In this document: positions 40,208 to 52,480 of the stretch, one piece after another
How positions within the stretch are numbered: the first letter of the stretch is position 1
How the letters are laid out: the number at the start of each line of letters is the position of its first letter
Assembly (NCBI GenBank): GCA_949825025.1
Contig: OX463778.1
Span: forward strand, 37,959,194-38,023,193
Source: Siphlonurus alternatus
Lineage: Eukaryota; Arthropoda; Insecta; Ephemeroptera; Siphlonuridae
Length of the DNA stretch: 64,000 nt
Direction: 5' to 3'
Program-made: the position numbers and the translations under genes
The notes under the pieces: model-generated
Told to the model about the DNA's origin: nothing
Database searches by the model: none
What the model saw: only the letters and a program-made list of their open reading frames with translations

Positions 40208-40352
40208 AAGGGGCATTCACAAAGCCTTAAGGCCACAATTAAGGCTCAATAATTTAAGACCAGAAATTTTGGGTCTAAAAAACACGTCTAAAATCAAGCT
40301 TTATATTATCGAGCCTTAAATGTGGTTTTAAGACTTTGTGAATGCCCCTTTA
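40208..40352. mobile_element. MITE, about 145 bp
   Basis: AGGGGCATTCACAAAGCCTT at the left pairs with AAGACTTTGTGAATGCCCCT at the right. Pairing continues through CCACAATTAAGGCTC and GAGCCTTAAATGTGG, giving arms of about 45-50 bp. It lies 67 bp after the preceding MITE but has different termini, so it is a separate family. A TAT or TA target duplication is possible but not decisive. Confidence 0.75.
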
Positions 40353-42137
40353 TGATTTTTATTTAAATCTGTTTTAGCTGGGAATTTCAATTGTCTTACA
40401 TGAAGCACACTGATAATAAGTATAATGTAATATAAATATTATAATATATCAGACAATTGAATTTAATTTTCAAGTTACTTTTAGTGATTTAAGAAACTAG
40501 TAAATATCAAATAGTGCGATTATTTTGTTCAGACGCACTTCTTATGTACTTCAAAATTAGGTTACTTGATTATTTCATGCAAGCAATATTATTACACAAT
40601 AGGGAGGAAATGAATTTTAGCTTTTTATTCAACATGAATTACATTCAAATAATTATAATAAAGAGCAAAATATTGTGATGTATACCAATGGTAAGACAAT
40701 GGAGAGACTTTCTGATTGCAAGAGTTTAAGGAAACTACCCGCGTAAGTCGAAGTACTCGGTACTCGACAAACTCCTTGAATCATTATTATTTTTTGTATA
40801 GGTTTTATGTAGTTTTAATTATAATTGTTTTTCTGTTAACTTGCATCCTGTGTTAGTAGCATTATAGCCCTATTCACAAAATTATGAATGTGAACATTAA
40901 TTAATAAATCTGTGATTTAAGATAATTTCTTTTTGTATACTAATTAACAGTATTATTGCTTTCACGTCATATAAGCTATACTATAAAAATTATAATAATA
41001 TTTTATTTATTGAAAATAATTACTCTATTATAATTATAAATTTTAAAAGGTCTGTATTTGAATTTTGATAGTAATTTGGTTCTTCATCATCGAACTTTGT
41101 GATTCTTTCAAGCGTTAATACTTCTTAACCAATTAAAACTTTTTGAAGTTTCTTTAACGTGAAAAAGTATTTTTGTTATTAATGAGTCGCGAGAAAACGC
41201 ATTAAAGGAGTGTATAGTAAGTATAGTAGCTGTTCGTTGGAGAGAGACGACAGATAAAAATGCTGACTAAGAGAAATGAGAGCGAGTCAGAGAAGAGGGC
41301 GGGCTGCTATCACGAAGCATATTTCACTGTCCTGCCTCCTCCTAGCTACCTCAGACGACGCAAAATTTTCTCCAAGCTTATCTTCTCCACCCCCACAACC
41401 CCACCTAGCAAGCTAAGAGAGAAAAGAGCATGGACTAACAGAGCATACATAACGCATTCAAAACTTAAACTGTTTACAATGGAATTTAAATTGTAAAATT
41501 AACAACATTTAATTCTATTAAATCTTAATAAATTAAATTCATGTTCTTAAAATTTCTAAATTGTAAAAAAGTAACTAAATGGTTTGATAAAAAAAAAATT
41601 ACACAACACATGATGGCAAAATATATTTTTATTTGCGTATTATGTAGAAAATCAAAATTATAATCTAATATTATAAATCTTAATTCTTATATATTTTCTT
41701 ATAATAAAAAAACATAAGGATTTTTACTAACAATATATTCTATTAATATTACAAATGTTTTGGTAATGTTTGTATCATATTTTATTGTTGAAGATGATAG
41801 ATGTACTGTACATACGGTATACGTTAATATATATATTTATACAAGCCCACTGTTGCTTGTTATTACACTAATATATATATGGATGTAAAGGAAAATATAT
41901 TACATATAAGCTTAATATGAAAAGACTTTCCATGTTGTATAATATGAAGTTTAGTTTTCAGAATGACTAAGAGAGAGAGAGGATGCTGGGTAAAAATGAT
42001 GGAACAAATCTTGTCAGTTAGAAAAGCAAAGAAGAAGACAAGATGAGTGATAGCTGGCTGCTTGCGTATAAAGTTTACCATAAAGTATAAGAACAACTTT
42101 CTTTTCACTTTAACGTTGTGGTATTTCTTCTTATCTA
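40353..42137. other. AT-rich stretch with one GC patch
   Basis: Largely featureless. A GC-richer patch at about 41255-41460 holds a 78-codon ATG frame (41260-41496), basic and proline-rich, with no recognised domain and little support. Confidence 0.35.
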
Positions 42138-42329
42138 ATGATTGATGTATGTACGAAGCCACGCCTACATTGGCGCCAGCTCGGGCGCCACATCATTAGG
42201 CGCCAGGCCCTCGTGGAGTCCGTCACTGCCAATCAGCGTTCGATCCTTGTTGATGATAAACCTGCACAGCAATGGCATTGTTTGATCAATAATAATAATG
42301 CACCAATATATTTATTTTATATGTTGTAA
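42138..42329 (+). other. GC island with GGCGCC triplet, CCAATCAG box and 63-codon frame
   Basis: The motif GGCGCCA occurs three times (42172-42178, 42184-42190 and 42199-42205), spaced 12 and 15 bp. CCAATCAG, the NF-Y consensus, follows at about 42229. An ATG at 42138 opens a 63-codon frame (MIDVCTKPRLHWRQLGRHII and onward) that crosses the island and is unrecognised. Repeated GGCGCCA and a CCAAT box fit an insulator or promoter better than an exon. Both readings are inference. Confidence 0.2.
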
Positions 42330-42723
42330 TGTATATATTATTATTATTATTAAATTGTTTATTTGTGTTTGTTAACATTTAGAATTTTGTTATATTATGT
42401 CTATGTTAATTTGAAATTGCTTCCCTTGTATATACAATGTATTTTGATGTTAAGTGCATGTAGCAGAGTCATGTCAGTTTAACTTGTAAACTTATCTTAC
42501 GAGGATATAATGCAACAAAATTTTAAGACAAACAATTTTCTTAATGAAACAAGACGTATTTGGTTGTAATTTGTAATGATTTTCTTTCATAAATAATATA
42601 AAAAATTGTTGTATTAAGATTTGATCATCAATTATGAAAACTAGATAATAAATTGTGTTAATTAAAAATAAATAAATATAATTTCAGTTATACGATTAAA
42701 AAAAACAGTAAAATTTGCCGGTA

Positions 42724-42863
42724 TTACATGATATACAAAATTTCTAATTATTGTATACAATTTTTCCTTACAAGAAAACATAATCTCCATTTGTTTGTAT
42801 GGAGAGGAAATTTTCTTGCAAGGAAAAATTGTATTCAATAATCAGAAAAATTGTATCGTGTAA
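42724..42863. mobile_element. MITE with TA target duplication, 140 bp
   Basis: TTACATGATATAC at the left and GTATCGTGTAA at the right are inverted, and the arms continue nearly to the centre (ACAATTTTTCCTTACAAGAAAA against TTTTCTTGCAAGGAAAAATTGT split by their partners), leaving a loop of about 8 bp. Both ends are flanked by TA (42722-42723 and 42864-42865), as expected of Tc1/mariner-type insertions. Several substitutions between arms show it is not recent. Confidence 0.75.
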
Positions 42864-43705
42864 TATTAGGCTTTAGGTGCTGACGAATTATAGTTAATTA
42901 TAATTATCTTATTATCTTCAGTTGAATAAGCATACTTGTTGAGTTAAATAATAGATCAGATAGCAATTATTAGATAATACCATTCTGTGTTCCCTAGATT
43001 GATTGCTCTCTGTTTTTATTGTTTTTAATTTGCTATCTATATATATCAACCGTATAGACCGTATTTGGACTTATTAATATGACTGTGCTACTTACTAAAT
43101 ATTTTGACGAAGTTATAGTTGTTTATCGTTTTGAAATATTTGTATTATTATTATTTTGTGTGGGTGACTGGAAACTAGTGAATGGGATATTTTTTTTTCA
43201 CGTCACTCATTGAGTTGTACTGTATTTTATTTGTACTAATATTCAGTAAACAACTATTATTATTATTAGATATTGTTGTCTGTAAAAATAAATTACAATA
43301 ATAAAATTATTGACATAACGATTTTACATAAAAATGTAAAAAAATAAAAAAAAGTCTCAAAATAACTTTGAGACTTAATTAACGTAACCTTTTATTAATT
43401 ATCAAACATACGAGAATGTTTTCTTGATTAATTGTATACTTAAAATCTAAGAATGACATCATTTGAATACTTTTCATGCAGCTAAAATTCATTGAACAAC
43501 GACAGGAATTATTATTGTTTATTTTGATGTGAATTAAAAATCAAGCACACTGAATCAAAGTAGCTCATCGCTGTCTCAATTTAATGTCTCATATTTAATT
43601 ATTAATTAAATTGTTGAAAAAATTCTAATATAATTAGAATGGGAAATCAGAGTCTTGTAAAGTATTTTTATTTGTTTATAAGAATTTCTTGTATTTTCTT
43701 TACAG
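42864..43705. other. AT-rich non-coding stretch
   Basis: No supported features. Confidence 0.45.
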
Positions 43706-43810
43706 AACTACTGATGAAACCTTGTGTTTTCTTCAGGGCTGTTGTGTCTCCTGACTCGGACTTGTTGTTAATGTATAATATTACGAGTATATTCATGATT
43801 GAGGGGAAAA
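43706..43810 (+). other. Best splice-bounded exon candidate
   Basis: Two acceptors in tandem, TTGTATTTTCTTTACAG (ending 43705) and TTGTGTTTTCTTCAG (ending 43736), lead into a segment that ends AAAA before GTAAGTAA at 43811. One reading frame is open from the first acceptor to the donor and stays in frame with the second. It includes VVSPDSDLLLMYNITSIF and then MIEGK. The exon would be 105 or 74 nt, with a split codon at both borders. The peptide is not recognised. Tandem pyrimidine-rich acceptors plus a consensus donor make this the strongest exon-like structure seen. Its host gene, if any, is outside what I can identify. Confidence 0.25.
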
Positions 43811-44798
43811 GTAAGTAATTTGCTATTTAAAACAAGCGAGTTTGGGCAAATTATCATTTTACTTTCAATTTCTTTTCATTTTAGTTATTTATTGAATAAA
43901 ACACAATTAATATGACATGCATTGTTATTAATTTTAAAAATATTCACATCTTTATAACTCTTGTTGTTATTATAGTACTTAATAATAACTGTAAGTAATA
44001 TAAAATTAATAATAAAAGTACAATAAATTCACTCAACTCAGTATTAATTAATCATCATACTCTTTGTTAATTAATTAACAATAATATAAGTATAAAATTG
44101 ACATAATAAACGCGTGTAAAATATTATATTACAGTCTGTTGCATACAACTCTTGTAAAATTAACAACTAGACTTTAATTGGTTGTCTGTCTATCACAGTT
44201 ATTTCTATATGTGATGTTAACGATGAGAAGTCCTTCAATACAAAATTTTCAATAATTTACGAAGAGTACAGAAAATTCTACACCGTTGACATTTTATAGA
44301 GCGTGTCATTGCTATGTGGTAGTTGGTAGGGAAATAAGAATACCATAAAACGTTTTCATAATATCATTTTCTCCGTACTGCTAGATTTCTATCTAACCCA
44401 TATTGTACAGTGCATGGTGGTGAGACAAAGTTTACGAGATACTGTGGAGACACACCTGTATAGTAAATAGCACGAGCGTGTGGGCTAGAGCGCCGTGATA
44501 GGTAGGCAAACTGCACAGCACGCGCGCTTAAAAAGTTGCATACTTTCAGGCGTTTAGACATAAAAAATTATAATTTATGTTAGGTTTACTTTTCAGTATT
44601 ATATTTATTTTCTAAGATAAAGTAAAATAATTACAGTTTATATTATTTTCTTTTTGTCTTATTTATTACAAGCTTTTAAAGTTTTTTTTTTTTCTTAAAA
44701 TGTAAATGATGATTTTAAAATGTAAAACTTTATTTCTTACTTTGTAATTTCCATGTAAAATACCCTTAAGAGAAAGCTTGAGTTTAAATTTTATTGTT
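43811..44798. other. AT-rich stretch with a small GC patch
   Basis: No gene is supported. A GC-richer patch at about 44400-44530 includes AGCACGCGCGC and a 65-codon minus frame with no recognised product. Confidence 0.35.
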
Positions 44799-45032
44799 TC
44801 ACGTGCTAAAAGCTTTTTCATTGAGTTTTGTTAAGACTAAAGAAAATCGAGTAGCAAGAAGTTTCTTATTAGCGCTAGCCGTTCTGTTGTAATTTCCCGG
44901 TCTCTCGGGGTAATAATTCTTGGCGCTGTCGAGAAAGAAGGAGGGGGTGGAGGGGTTGCTGGGGGCGAGCGAGCGAACGAACGAACGAGTATTGACATTA
45001 GCGAGGCGAAATGAGAATTTTCTCGAGGACAT
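44799..45032 (-). other. Candidate small gene, 77-codon ATG ORF
   Basis: A minus-strand frame starts at ATG 45032, right after a strong pyrimidine tract (TTTTACTTATTTTCTCTGCAAG). It ends at TGA, about 5 bp before an AATAAA signal. The N-terminus (MSSRKFSFRLANVNTRSFVR) is rich in arginine and serine with no acidic residue for about 34 residues, resembling a mitochondrial presequence. The rest is polar (NYYPERPGNYNRTASANKKL). A CCAATCAG box lies upstream on the same strand (45089-45096). No known family is recognised. It is short for a gene and overlaps a GC-rich, stop-poor island, so expression evidence would decide. Confidence 0.22.
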
Positions 45033-46739
45033 CTTGCAGAGAAAATAAGTAAAAGAAAACTAAAAAGAGAGGGAGAGAGAAAGAATGATTCTGATTGGTT
45101 GTTCGTCTGACAGTATAAGAAGAAAAAAAAAAGTAAAAAGTATACTTAAGTTAGAAGGGAAGAAGAAGAGGGTGAAATTTCAAGTCGTTTCGTTCCTTCT
45201 CCCCCTTCTTTTCTAACAATGAAATAATGAAATGCCCTTCAAAGTTAAAAGAGAATTTCTTCTAACTAGTAAATGAGAGGAGAAAAAAAAAGTACAGTCA
45301 TTGTGATATAAATCAAATTAAATACCAAGCATTAACATTAAAAATTATTTATGTATATTATGTCAAATAAATGGTAAAATAAGTATTATATCATATTTAT
45401 GTTTTATCACTGTCTCATGGCTAATTTAATTAATTTTAATTAAAAATTTATATAAATTTATGAATAAAAAGAAAAACTTGAATATAATAATACTTGCAAG
45501 ATATAAACTATTTAATTTTTTTTGCATTAAATTATATTGCATTTTTTTTTTAATTTCTAAAAAAAATAATAATAATCGAACCACTTAAAAGTCTTAAATA
45601 ATTTATTATTTTGAAATCCATTAAAACGTGGGTTGAAGTAGCATTTGTTATGTATTAAATTTATGGTATTTTTATGTGAGCAGCCTACAACATATATTAC
45701 ACTTTATTGTCGTTTTTGCCACTGTTGGTGACGACGATGTCGCATAAAAACAATCAATTTTTATGTTAGGATTTATTGCAGTTGCACCTGTGGAGTGGAG
45801 GAGGGCGGTGCCTCTCAAGTCGCCTGTCACTTTTACAGCCAACCATGCAGGAGTTTCTTTCAGCTTTTATTTCTTTTATTTTTTAATTCTTTTAAATGAG
45901 TGCATTAGCAAAAAATAAATCAACTTAAATTGTTAATTTATTACTTAAGTTAAAATGTTTATAATACAAGTTGGGTGTTTGTTTTTGTTAACTTTTAAAT
46001 TTGAGATAAATCATTTTGTAATGAAATACTTTATTTGTTTTAATGTATTTAAGTTTGAATATACATAAAAAAATCAATACTTGGAACATTTTACAAACAA
46101 TAGTAAAAAATTGATTTTTTTTTATATAATTAATACTTGTGTGACATCATTGTAAAACGTACAACAGAACATAGTTTAGTAAAAATTTTTTATAACAGTT
46201 GTAAATAATTAGAGGCTAAACTGAACAAAAAAAGGTGGGCAACGAAAACTTACTTTTTTGAGGTTTTGTTAAATAAATTATAGCATGTACCTATAAGTTA
46301 AAATAAAATTCGATGATATTTTATTTTTGGACCTATGTTCCTATTAACATGTTAATCATAAAAATACTAAAAATCACTTATTATTAATCTCTAAAAAAAA
46401 TTGATAGCCATAAAAATATTTAATAGCAGTTTAAGAGAGAATACCTAAAAACAACTACCACTTAGCTTTTATATATACATTTTTGAGTTTTAATGATTTT
46501 CTATAACAAAAATATAAGGGGCTACTCAGTTTCCAATTATTTTCATCTTTACTGCAAAATAAATTAAAATCAACAACACTCATCAGTAATTCTTGTATAT
46601 CATTTTATATTAAAACTTTAGGATAAAATTTAATATTAAAACCTTTAATGTTTTTTAAAGTTATAAAAATTTAATGATGCATTAAAGTTTGAAGCTATGT
46701 AGGAAAAAGAGAAAGAGAAAGAGAGAGAGGTTTCCTACT
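45033..46739. other. AT-rich stretch with purine-rich belt
   Basis: GA-rich on the plus strand at about 45055-45170, then AT-rich with a small GC patch at about 45775-45850. No gene is supported. Confidence 0.35.
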
Positions 46740-47125
46740 TGGCTACTGCTGCTCTTTATACTTGCTGTAATGGATGGTATGCTCTTGATTTAGATTAAAA
46801 CTCATGAAAAATTGAGTCTGAGACATTTTATGGGCTAGTGCCCTATACAACAAGGGCGGTAAAGAAGGGCGAAAGAAGGACGAGGGTGGTATATATAAAG
46901 AGAGAGAACAGGGGGAAAGAGGAGAATGGGGGGGGGGTCTATATACGGGACATTTTCTTCTCTTACAGTTAAGATAGATGACATTAACATTCATGAAGCC
47001 ATCTCGCAGAATTCTGATTGGCCCTCGTACACTTTTGCAGCAAGGCAAACTTTAAGACCATACTATAACGCTCGCCCTCCCAACTCACCCACCCAACCCA
47101 CCCACTCTCATATCTCAAACTAACG
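46740..47125. promoter_or_regulatory. GC/GA-rich island with inverted CCAAT box
   Basis: The island contains GA runs, a G run of 10 (46928-46937), TATATATAAAG (about 46891) and CTGATTGG (47014-47021), the complement of CCAATCAG. Minus-strand (101 codons, no ATG at its start) and plus-strand (65 codons) frames overlap, so neither is persuasive. A bidirectional or minus-strand promoter is a reasonable guess. Confidence 0.2.
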
Positions 47126-50120
47126 AAAAGGGAGAGAATCATATAGTAGCCATGTTTCTTTTTTAACTCATAATTTCTCTTTTGCTCGTAATTTTAGTGC
47201 ATTAAAGTCTCGTATTTTCCATTTTAGCCCCCAAGACTTTTCTTTTAAGATTTACTACTGTTCTTCTTCGTTCTCTTTTTTGAAACTTTATCTTAATTTT
47301 TAGTACGATATTATTATATATATTTATATAGATGAAGTATTTCCCTGTAGAGCAATAGCAATTAAGATTTTAATATTAGTAGTGTGCTGCTGCTGGCTGA
47401 AGAAAATGTGATATGCAAATTAGGAACGTCAAATTAACTTCAACGTAGAAGAAGAAAACTTGAGGAATTTTACACAAAAGGCCTATAAAATTTGATCTTA
47501 TAAGAAACATTGTTTTAAAGAGAAAATTACTTTTCTTATCTTCCATAAAAAAAGAAACTCCCCTCTCTTTCCTTTATATTTTGTAATATTTTATTATAAG
47601 GTTCAATAATTATAAATTATTTGAAAGTCAATTTAATTAATCAACAAAAAGGGTGCATATAATTACAATGTAACATGGAATAGTAGACATCAATATATTG
47701 TAAAATATACAGAAAGTAAATTGCATTTTTCATTAAATTAACACTTTATCATCGTTTTCATGATCTTCATTTTACTTACATCGTGTATTTTAAGAAAAAA
47801 TATAGGAAATTACAAGATTTAATTGTGTACATTTGTATTTCAAGCCTACTATTTAAAAATACTAATTTATTCTATATGAAAAATCATTTTCCACAGTTTC
47901 AAGATTCACCAAATATTATACATATAGGTACAGGTTATATAAGTAATCAACAGTTTTCTTAATTTTAAGTAATAAAAAGGGGAGACAATTTTGTTTTATC
48001 AAGTTTTTAGCCATATGAACGAACTCAGAAGAATTTTATAAAAAATTGTCTATTTTTCTTATTGGGAGATTTGGCAACAATTTCCTGCAGGTGAACTTCT
48101 TATTAAGGTATAACCTGAGAATTTGTCTGTCAAGGTCAAGAGGCGTGGCTATAGTGGCAACACTGTTTGCATTGGAATGCGCATAAATTTTTAGGAGGGG
48201 GTGGTGACAACAGTCCTTGAGAACGTTGCCACATTTCTCATCACATATAGGAAACGATCATCGCCACGGTTCAAAATATATGAAAACAATTCAGAAAAAT
48301 AGTTTAAAAAATTAGGTTTAAGTAAAAAAAAAAAAAGTAAAAGAATCTGTTGTATAGTTTTTTTGCAATGCTAATTAACAAATTTAACATTGGAAGGATA
48401 CAAAATTCTCATTTAAATGAATTAATTATAATTAAACCAACGGTTAAAAAATTCCGAAAAAATTCAGAGCTAATTTGACGATTGTTGTGAGTCCACCAAA
48501 TTAATTTGAAGAAAATCTGTTGTAGCGAATTTTTCGTCCAAATTTCTCAGGTTAAGCCTTAATTGTGTCAGCAGTCATCGTAATCGACAAATAAAAACAT
48601 TCTTGCAGATGTCAAGAATATTTTTTATATTATGTATTGCTCTGGGCATGGTATCAAATTTGAAGAATTGTTCTTACTGGGAGTTTTTACACATACTATA
48701 CATGTTAATTATTTAGGAGATTCTTTAAAATCGTGCATAAATAAGTTCCTTTTTATCCAATACTTTTAATTTTTATAAAATTCATAAGAATGCTTGTTTA
48801 ATTAATACGCATGCAATATTCTATATTATATAATTATACCAGAATAGTACGTATTACAAATTTGGGTCAAATTTATATAAAAAAAAATGCATTTATTTCG
48901 TTTTCAACATTGTCTCGTTTTGGACGTTATCATGCAATATAAATCTATGGAGGCTTGGTAATTTAAACTCTTTCGGAACAATTAGACTAAGCAATCCTCT
49001 TACACTTGCCACAAAAATTAAAAATCTGCTTATTTTTTCTCTTTTGGTTCAACAAATCAAGCAGTAGTATTATAAATTTCTAGCTGTCTTAAGTTTACAA
49101 TATATGTTTTTTTTTAAAGAAACATTTTCTTACATTGTTTTGATACTTTTTTAAAATTATGAGAAATAAAATTTTGATTTAAGAGTCTAGCTTAAATTCC
49201 GCAATATGCATACGAATAGAAAATTATGACTTAATTCTGTGGTTGTAATTCTCCTAATTTGATGACAATAATGTTAAGAATGTGAAGCAAGAAAGCCGAG
49301 CTAGCGACATAAAGTTGGTGGTACTGCTAGGTACCTCCCACAGTGTCGAGACGGAACCAGCGCTGTCTTACATATTTGTACATACCAAGCTCTCTCTCTA
49401 TGTTTATGAAAGTAATAAATGTGTGTTTATATATGCTAAAAACCATCTAAGTACTTCTCGAATCACAGTAAAATTGTTCACATAACTGTAAAGATTTACA
49501 AAATATGTTCATACTTCATATAATACTATACTTTTGCAGTAATCATAATTACATCAAAATATAACTTTATATGAACATTATTTTACATAAATTAACTTTA
49601 AAACTATAAACATTTTAAATGTCATAATAAATGTAAATTAATGTAATTATGAACTTAAAACTATTTTATGCATGTTTATAATATGTTTTTTTTTTTTTTT
49701 TTAATATTATATATTTATTAAAGTAACTTTTTTCCTTTTTTCCGTAATATAAAGTAAATATTATAGCAATACCCTTTTTTCATTTATAAAATGTAAATAA
49801 ATTTTAAATTCTTTAAGTAGTTATCATCTAATTACAATACAATTCTATATACAGCATTACTAATGGATTACCTCTATAGTGATCTTAGATTTTCTTCTAT
49901 ACATTACAAGCCATCACACCTACAAATACACAACATTATAAAAATGACAATTACCTTATTAATTAGTACAGCATTAGATAATCCATTACACTGCAACCTT
50001 CAGCAGTAACTAAATTTAAAAACCTCGTCTTACGAAACTTTAACTTCAACTAAGTTATATCCAAATAGTATAACGGTCATTATTAAAATATGGGACGTAA
50101 CAGTGTTATAAAAATTTAGC
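47126..50120. other. AT-rich stretch with one nuclear-receptor site
   Basis: No gene is supported. TCAAGGTCA, the FTZ-F1/SF-1 consensus, is at 48130-48138 in a less AT-rich patch (about 48055-48245). A 67-codon frame at 49282-49485 without ATG is unrecognised. Confidence 0.35.
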
Positions 50121-51180
50121 ATTTTTTTTTAATTCATCCCCTATATATAAGTGGACAAACCGGACTGTACCCAGCCGGCTATAACCGTGAGACGATTTCT
50201 TACCCCTAACGCTTCAACCCTTTCGACCGCTACTAAGATTTTTTTTTCTATATATACTCTAACACCGGTGACTATCTCTGTATTCTATCTAGCAACAAGT
50301 TTCAACGTATCACAAAAGCTTCCTTCCCTACACGACTGGTCACCCTAGTTTTTTTTTATATCATATAAAATTTCTCTCCCCTTAAGGTCATTTTAACTAA
50401 CTGACCCCTTCTTATAAAACTACATTTCCAGTTTATTTTTTTTTCTCTTCTATCTGTTACAATAGTTTTATATAATAATAATACATAAAAAAACTTGTAG
50501 CTTCATTCTATTGACCAGTAAGAGTATCTAAGTAAAATGTACAGGGAGGTTTTTTTTTTTTTTAGATAATAATATATAAAATTAAAAACTAGTTTTAGAG
50601 CTGTAAAAAAAAAATTCTGTCAGTGCAACGTTCGGTATCCACTGTATTCTTGTATTGTCCAGTATGTATGTATGGAAGTAAGGGGGGGGGGGAGAAGTGG
50701 TCTGACCAGCACTAGTCCTCGGTAGCTTGACCTTCATTTTAGCAGCCAGTCTTCTGATGTGTAAGCCACGAGTGAGTCCTACAAGAGCGGTGCTGCAACA
50801 AGGTATTAATTACATTCTTAATATAACATTGATGAGAGATCTGTTAGAGACATACAGTCAAAATAATGTCGATCAAGAGAAAAAGGGGGGTTTTAGTTAA
50901 AAAGGAGTAGAGGTGGTGGCTTCTTCTCCAGTGTTTAGGCAACTCTACGTGCGGCTTTGCGGTGCGGGTTGCGGGGTAAGAAGGAGGGGGGCGTACCGCG
51001 CGTATATAATGTCGGAGTTTCTACATAGTCATAAAGTCATCGTCTCTTCCCCTGCTTGCTTTTACATTGCTAGCTAGTTTGGTAATATATATGTGTGTGT
51101 GTGCCAAGCAAGTATAGCTATATAGTATAGACGACCTTGTAGTACTTACCTACCTTCTGCCCTACTAGAGAGAGATGAAA
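50121..51180. other. Mixed region with C-rich and G-rich patches
   Basis: A pyrimidine-rich patch (50150-50350) and a G-rich patch (50640-51060) with a G run of 11 at 50682-50692. GCGTATATAATG at about 51000 resembles a TATA box. On the minus strand a perfect donor (AGGTAAGT) lies at about 51143-51150. None is tied to a supported gene. Confidence 0.25.
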
Positions 51181-51597
51181 ACTATTCAGATCATTGGGGG
51201 AAATTTCACACTTCCTTAAATTAACAATTATATAATTTTAAACATCTTGTAAAATTGTAAGATTTAAGAAATAAGTTCTTTGTGTTTCTTTTAAAACAGT
51301 TTTAATCTTATATAAAAAAAAATGTTAAATTGAATTTGAAATCAGTTTCATGGTAATAATTTTATTAATCTTTATCATATTTTTAATATACTTTTAAATA
51401 ATAATAAATTCTATTCGCTTTTAAAGAAGAGTAGCATAAAATTATTAAAATATGTGTTTATTGTTACTACACAATATCTAAAATAATATTGTGGGCATAC
51501 ATGACCAAAATGTGTCAATTGCCCCAAAATACCAACCAACCTAAAATAATATTCTGGTATATATATAATTTTTTTAAGAAACATGTGAGATATAATC
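51181..51597. other. AT-rich non-coding stretch
   Basis: No supported features. Confidence 0.45.
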
Positions 51598-52480
51598 TTA
51601 GATTGAGTTTTTTAAAAGCCGAGTTGATATTCTTTGGTTGCTAAGGCGATACTTGGGGACAGTAGAGACTGAAAGCGCGTGCGCCTTGAGAATCGAATGA
51701 AAAACGTCAGGAGAGAGAAAGAAAGAAAGCCGCGAAGGCAGTAGCGGAGAGCGAGTGAGCGCGGGGGTGAGGCCAGGGGAGCAGGCAGGCTTGGTAAGAA
51801 AGAAGCTTTTTCCCGCTCCTCCCCCCCAGTGCAAAAGTAAAGTTAGATTTCCCAACCCAGCAGCTCAGATCCTTCGTTAGCTGCAAAACTTTTTGCTCAC
51901 GCCTGCCTGAGCACCATCACCAGAGAGAAAAAAGTCTTTTCCGCTTTACATAAGGATTACGTTCTCCTTACAAACGAGAGAGAGTATAAAAGTTAAGAAT
52001 TTTAGATCTGTTGGCGTAAAAGACAGAAAATATATAAGAGCTTTTAATATTTTCACGGTGGCGGCTGGAGAAGAAGTAGAGAACTTTTGGTTGCAAGGAG
52101 CTCGTCGTCGTCGTGTAGTGGAGAGGAAGCAAGGCTGAGGTACCTTGCTAAGCCCCCTACGGCATTTTACAAATCTCTCGTTGAGTCCGCCACCGGGGAG
52201 AGATGGAGAAAGAGGCTCAGAGAGCGTGAGAGAAAATACTTCAGAAGAAATGTTCTCTTATTTCCCCCCACTCTCTCGTCATCCGCGAGGGAATTAAAGC
52301 GAAAAATGAAGGGTTGGAGTTGAGTTGGAGAGAGAGAAAACCGGGCGGCGGGCGGGCAGGCAGGCGGGCGAGATCGAGCAAAAAGGGGGGAAGTTAGAAG
52401 AAGGGTAAAAATTAAGTAAAAGATGCTGAAAAGAGATTGGTTGAAAAGCAGAGAGAGAAAAACATGGCTGACTACTTTTT
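51598..52480. other. Largest GC/GA-rich island
   Basis: About 880 bp of elevated GC and purine content, the broadest island here. A plus-strand frame (52047-52323) reads without a stop through a protein-like stretch (LAKPPTAFYKSLVESATGER, then many arginines and lysines) and ends at TGA, but it has no ATG near its start and no good acceptor. Minus-strand frames of 85 and 109 codons overlap the same DNA. A GGCGG/GGCGGGC run at about 52342-52370 and GA runs dominate. A promoter or enhancer of a gene outside the window is one possibility. Confidence 0.2.
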
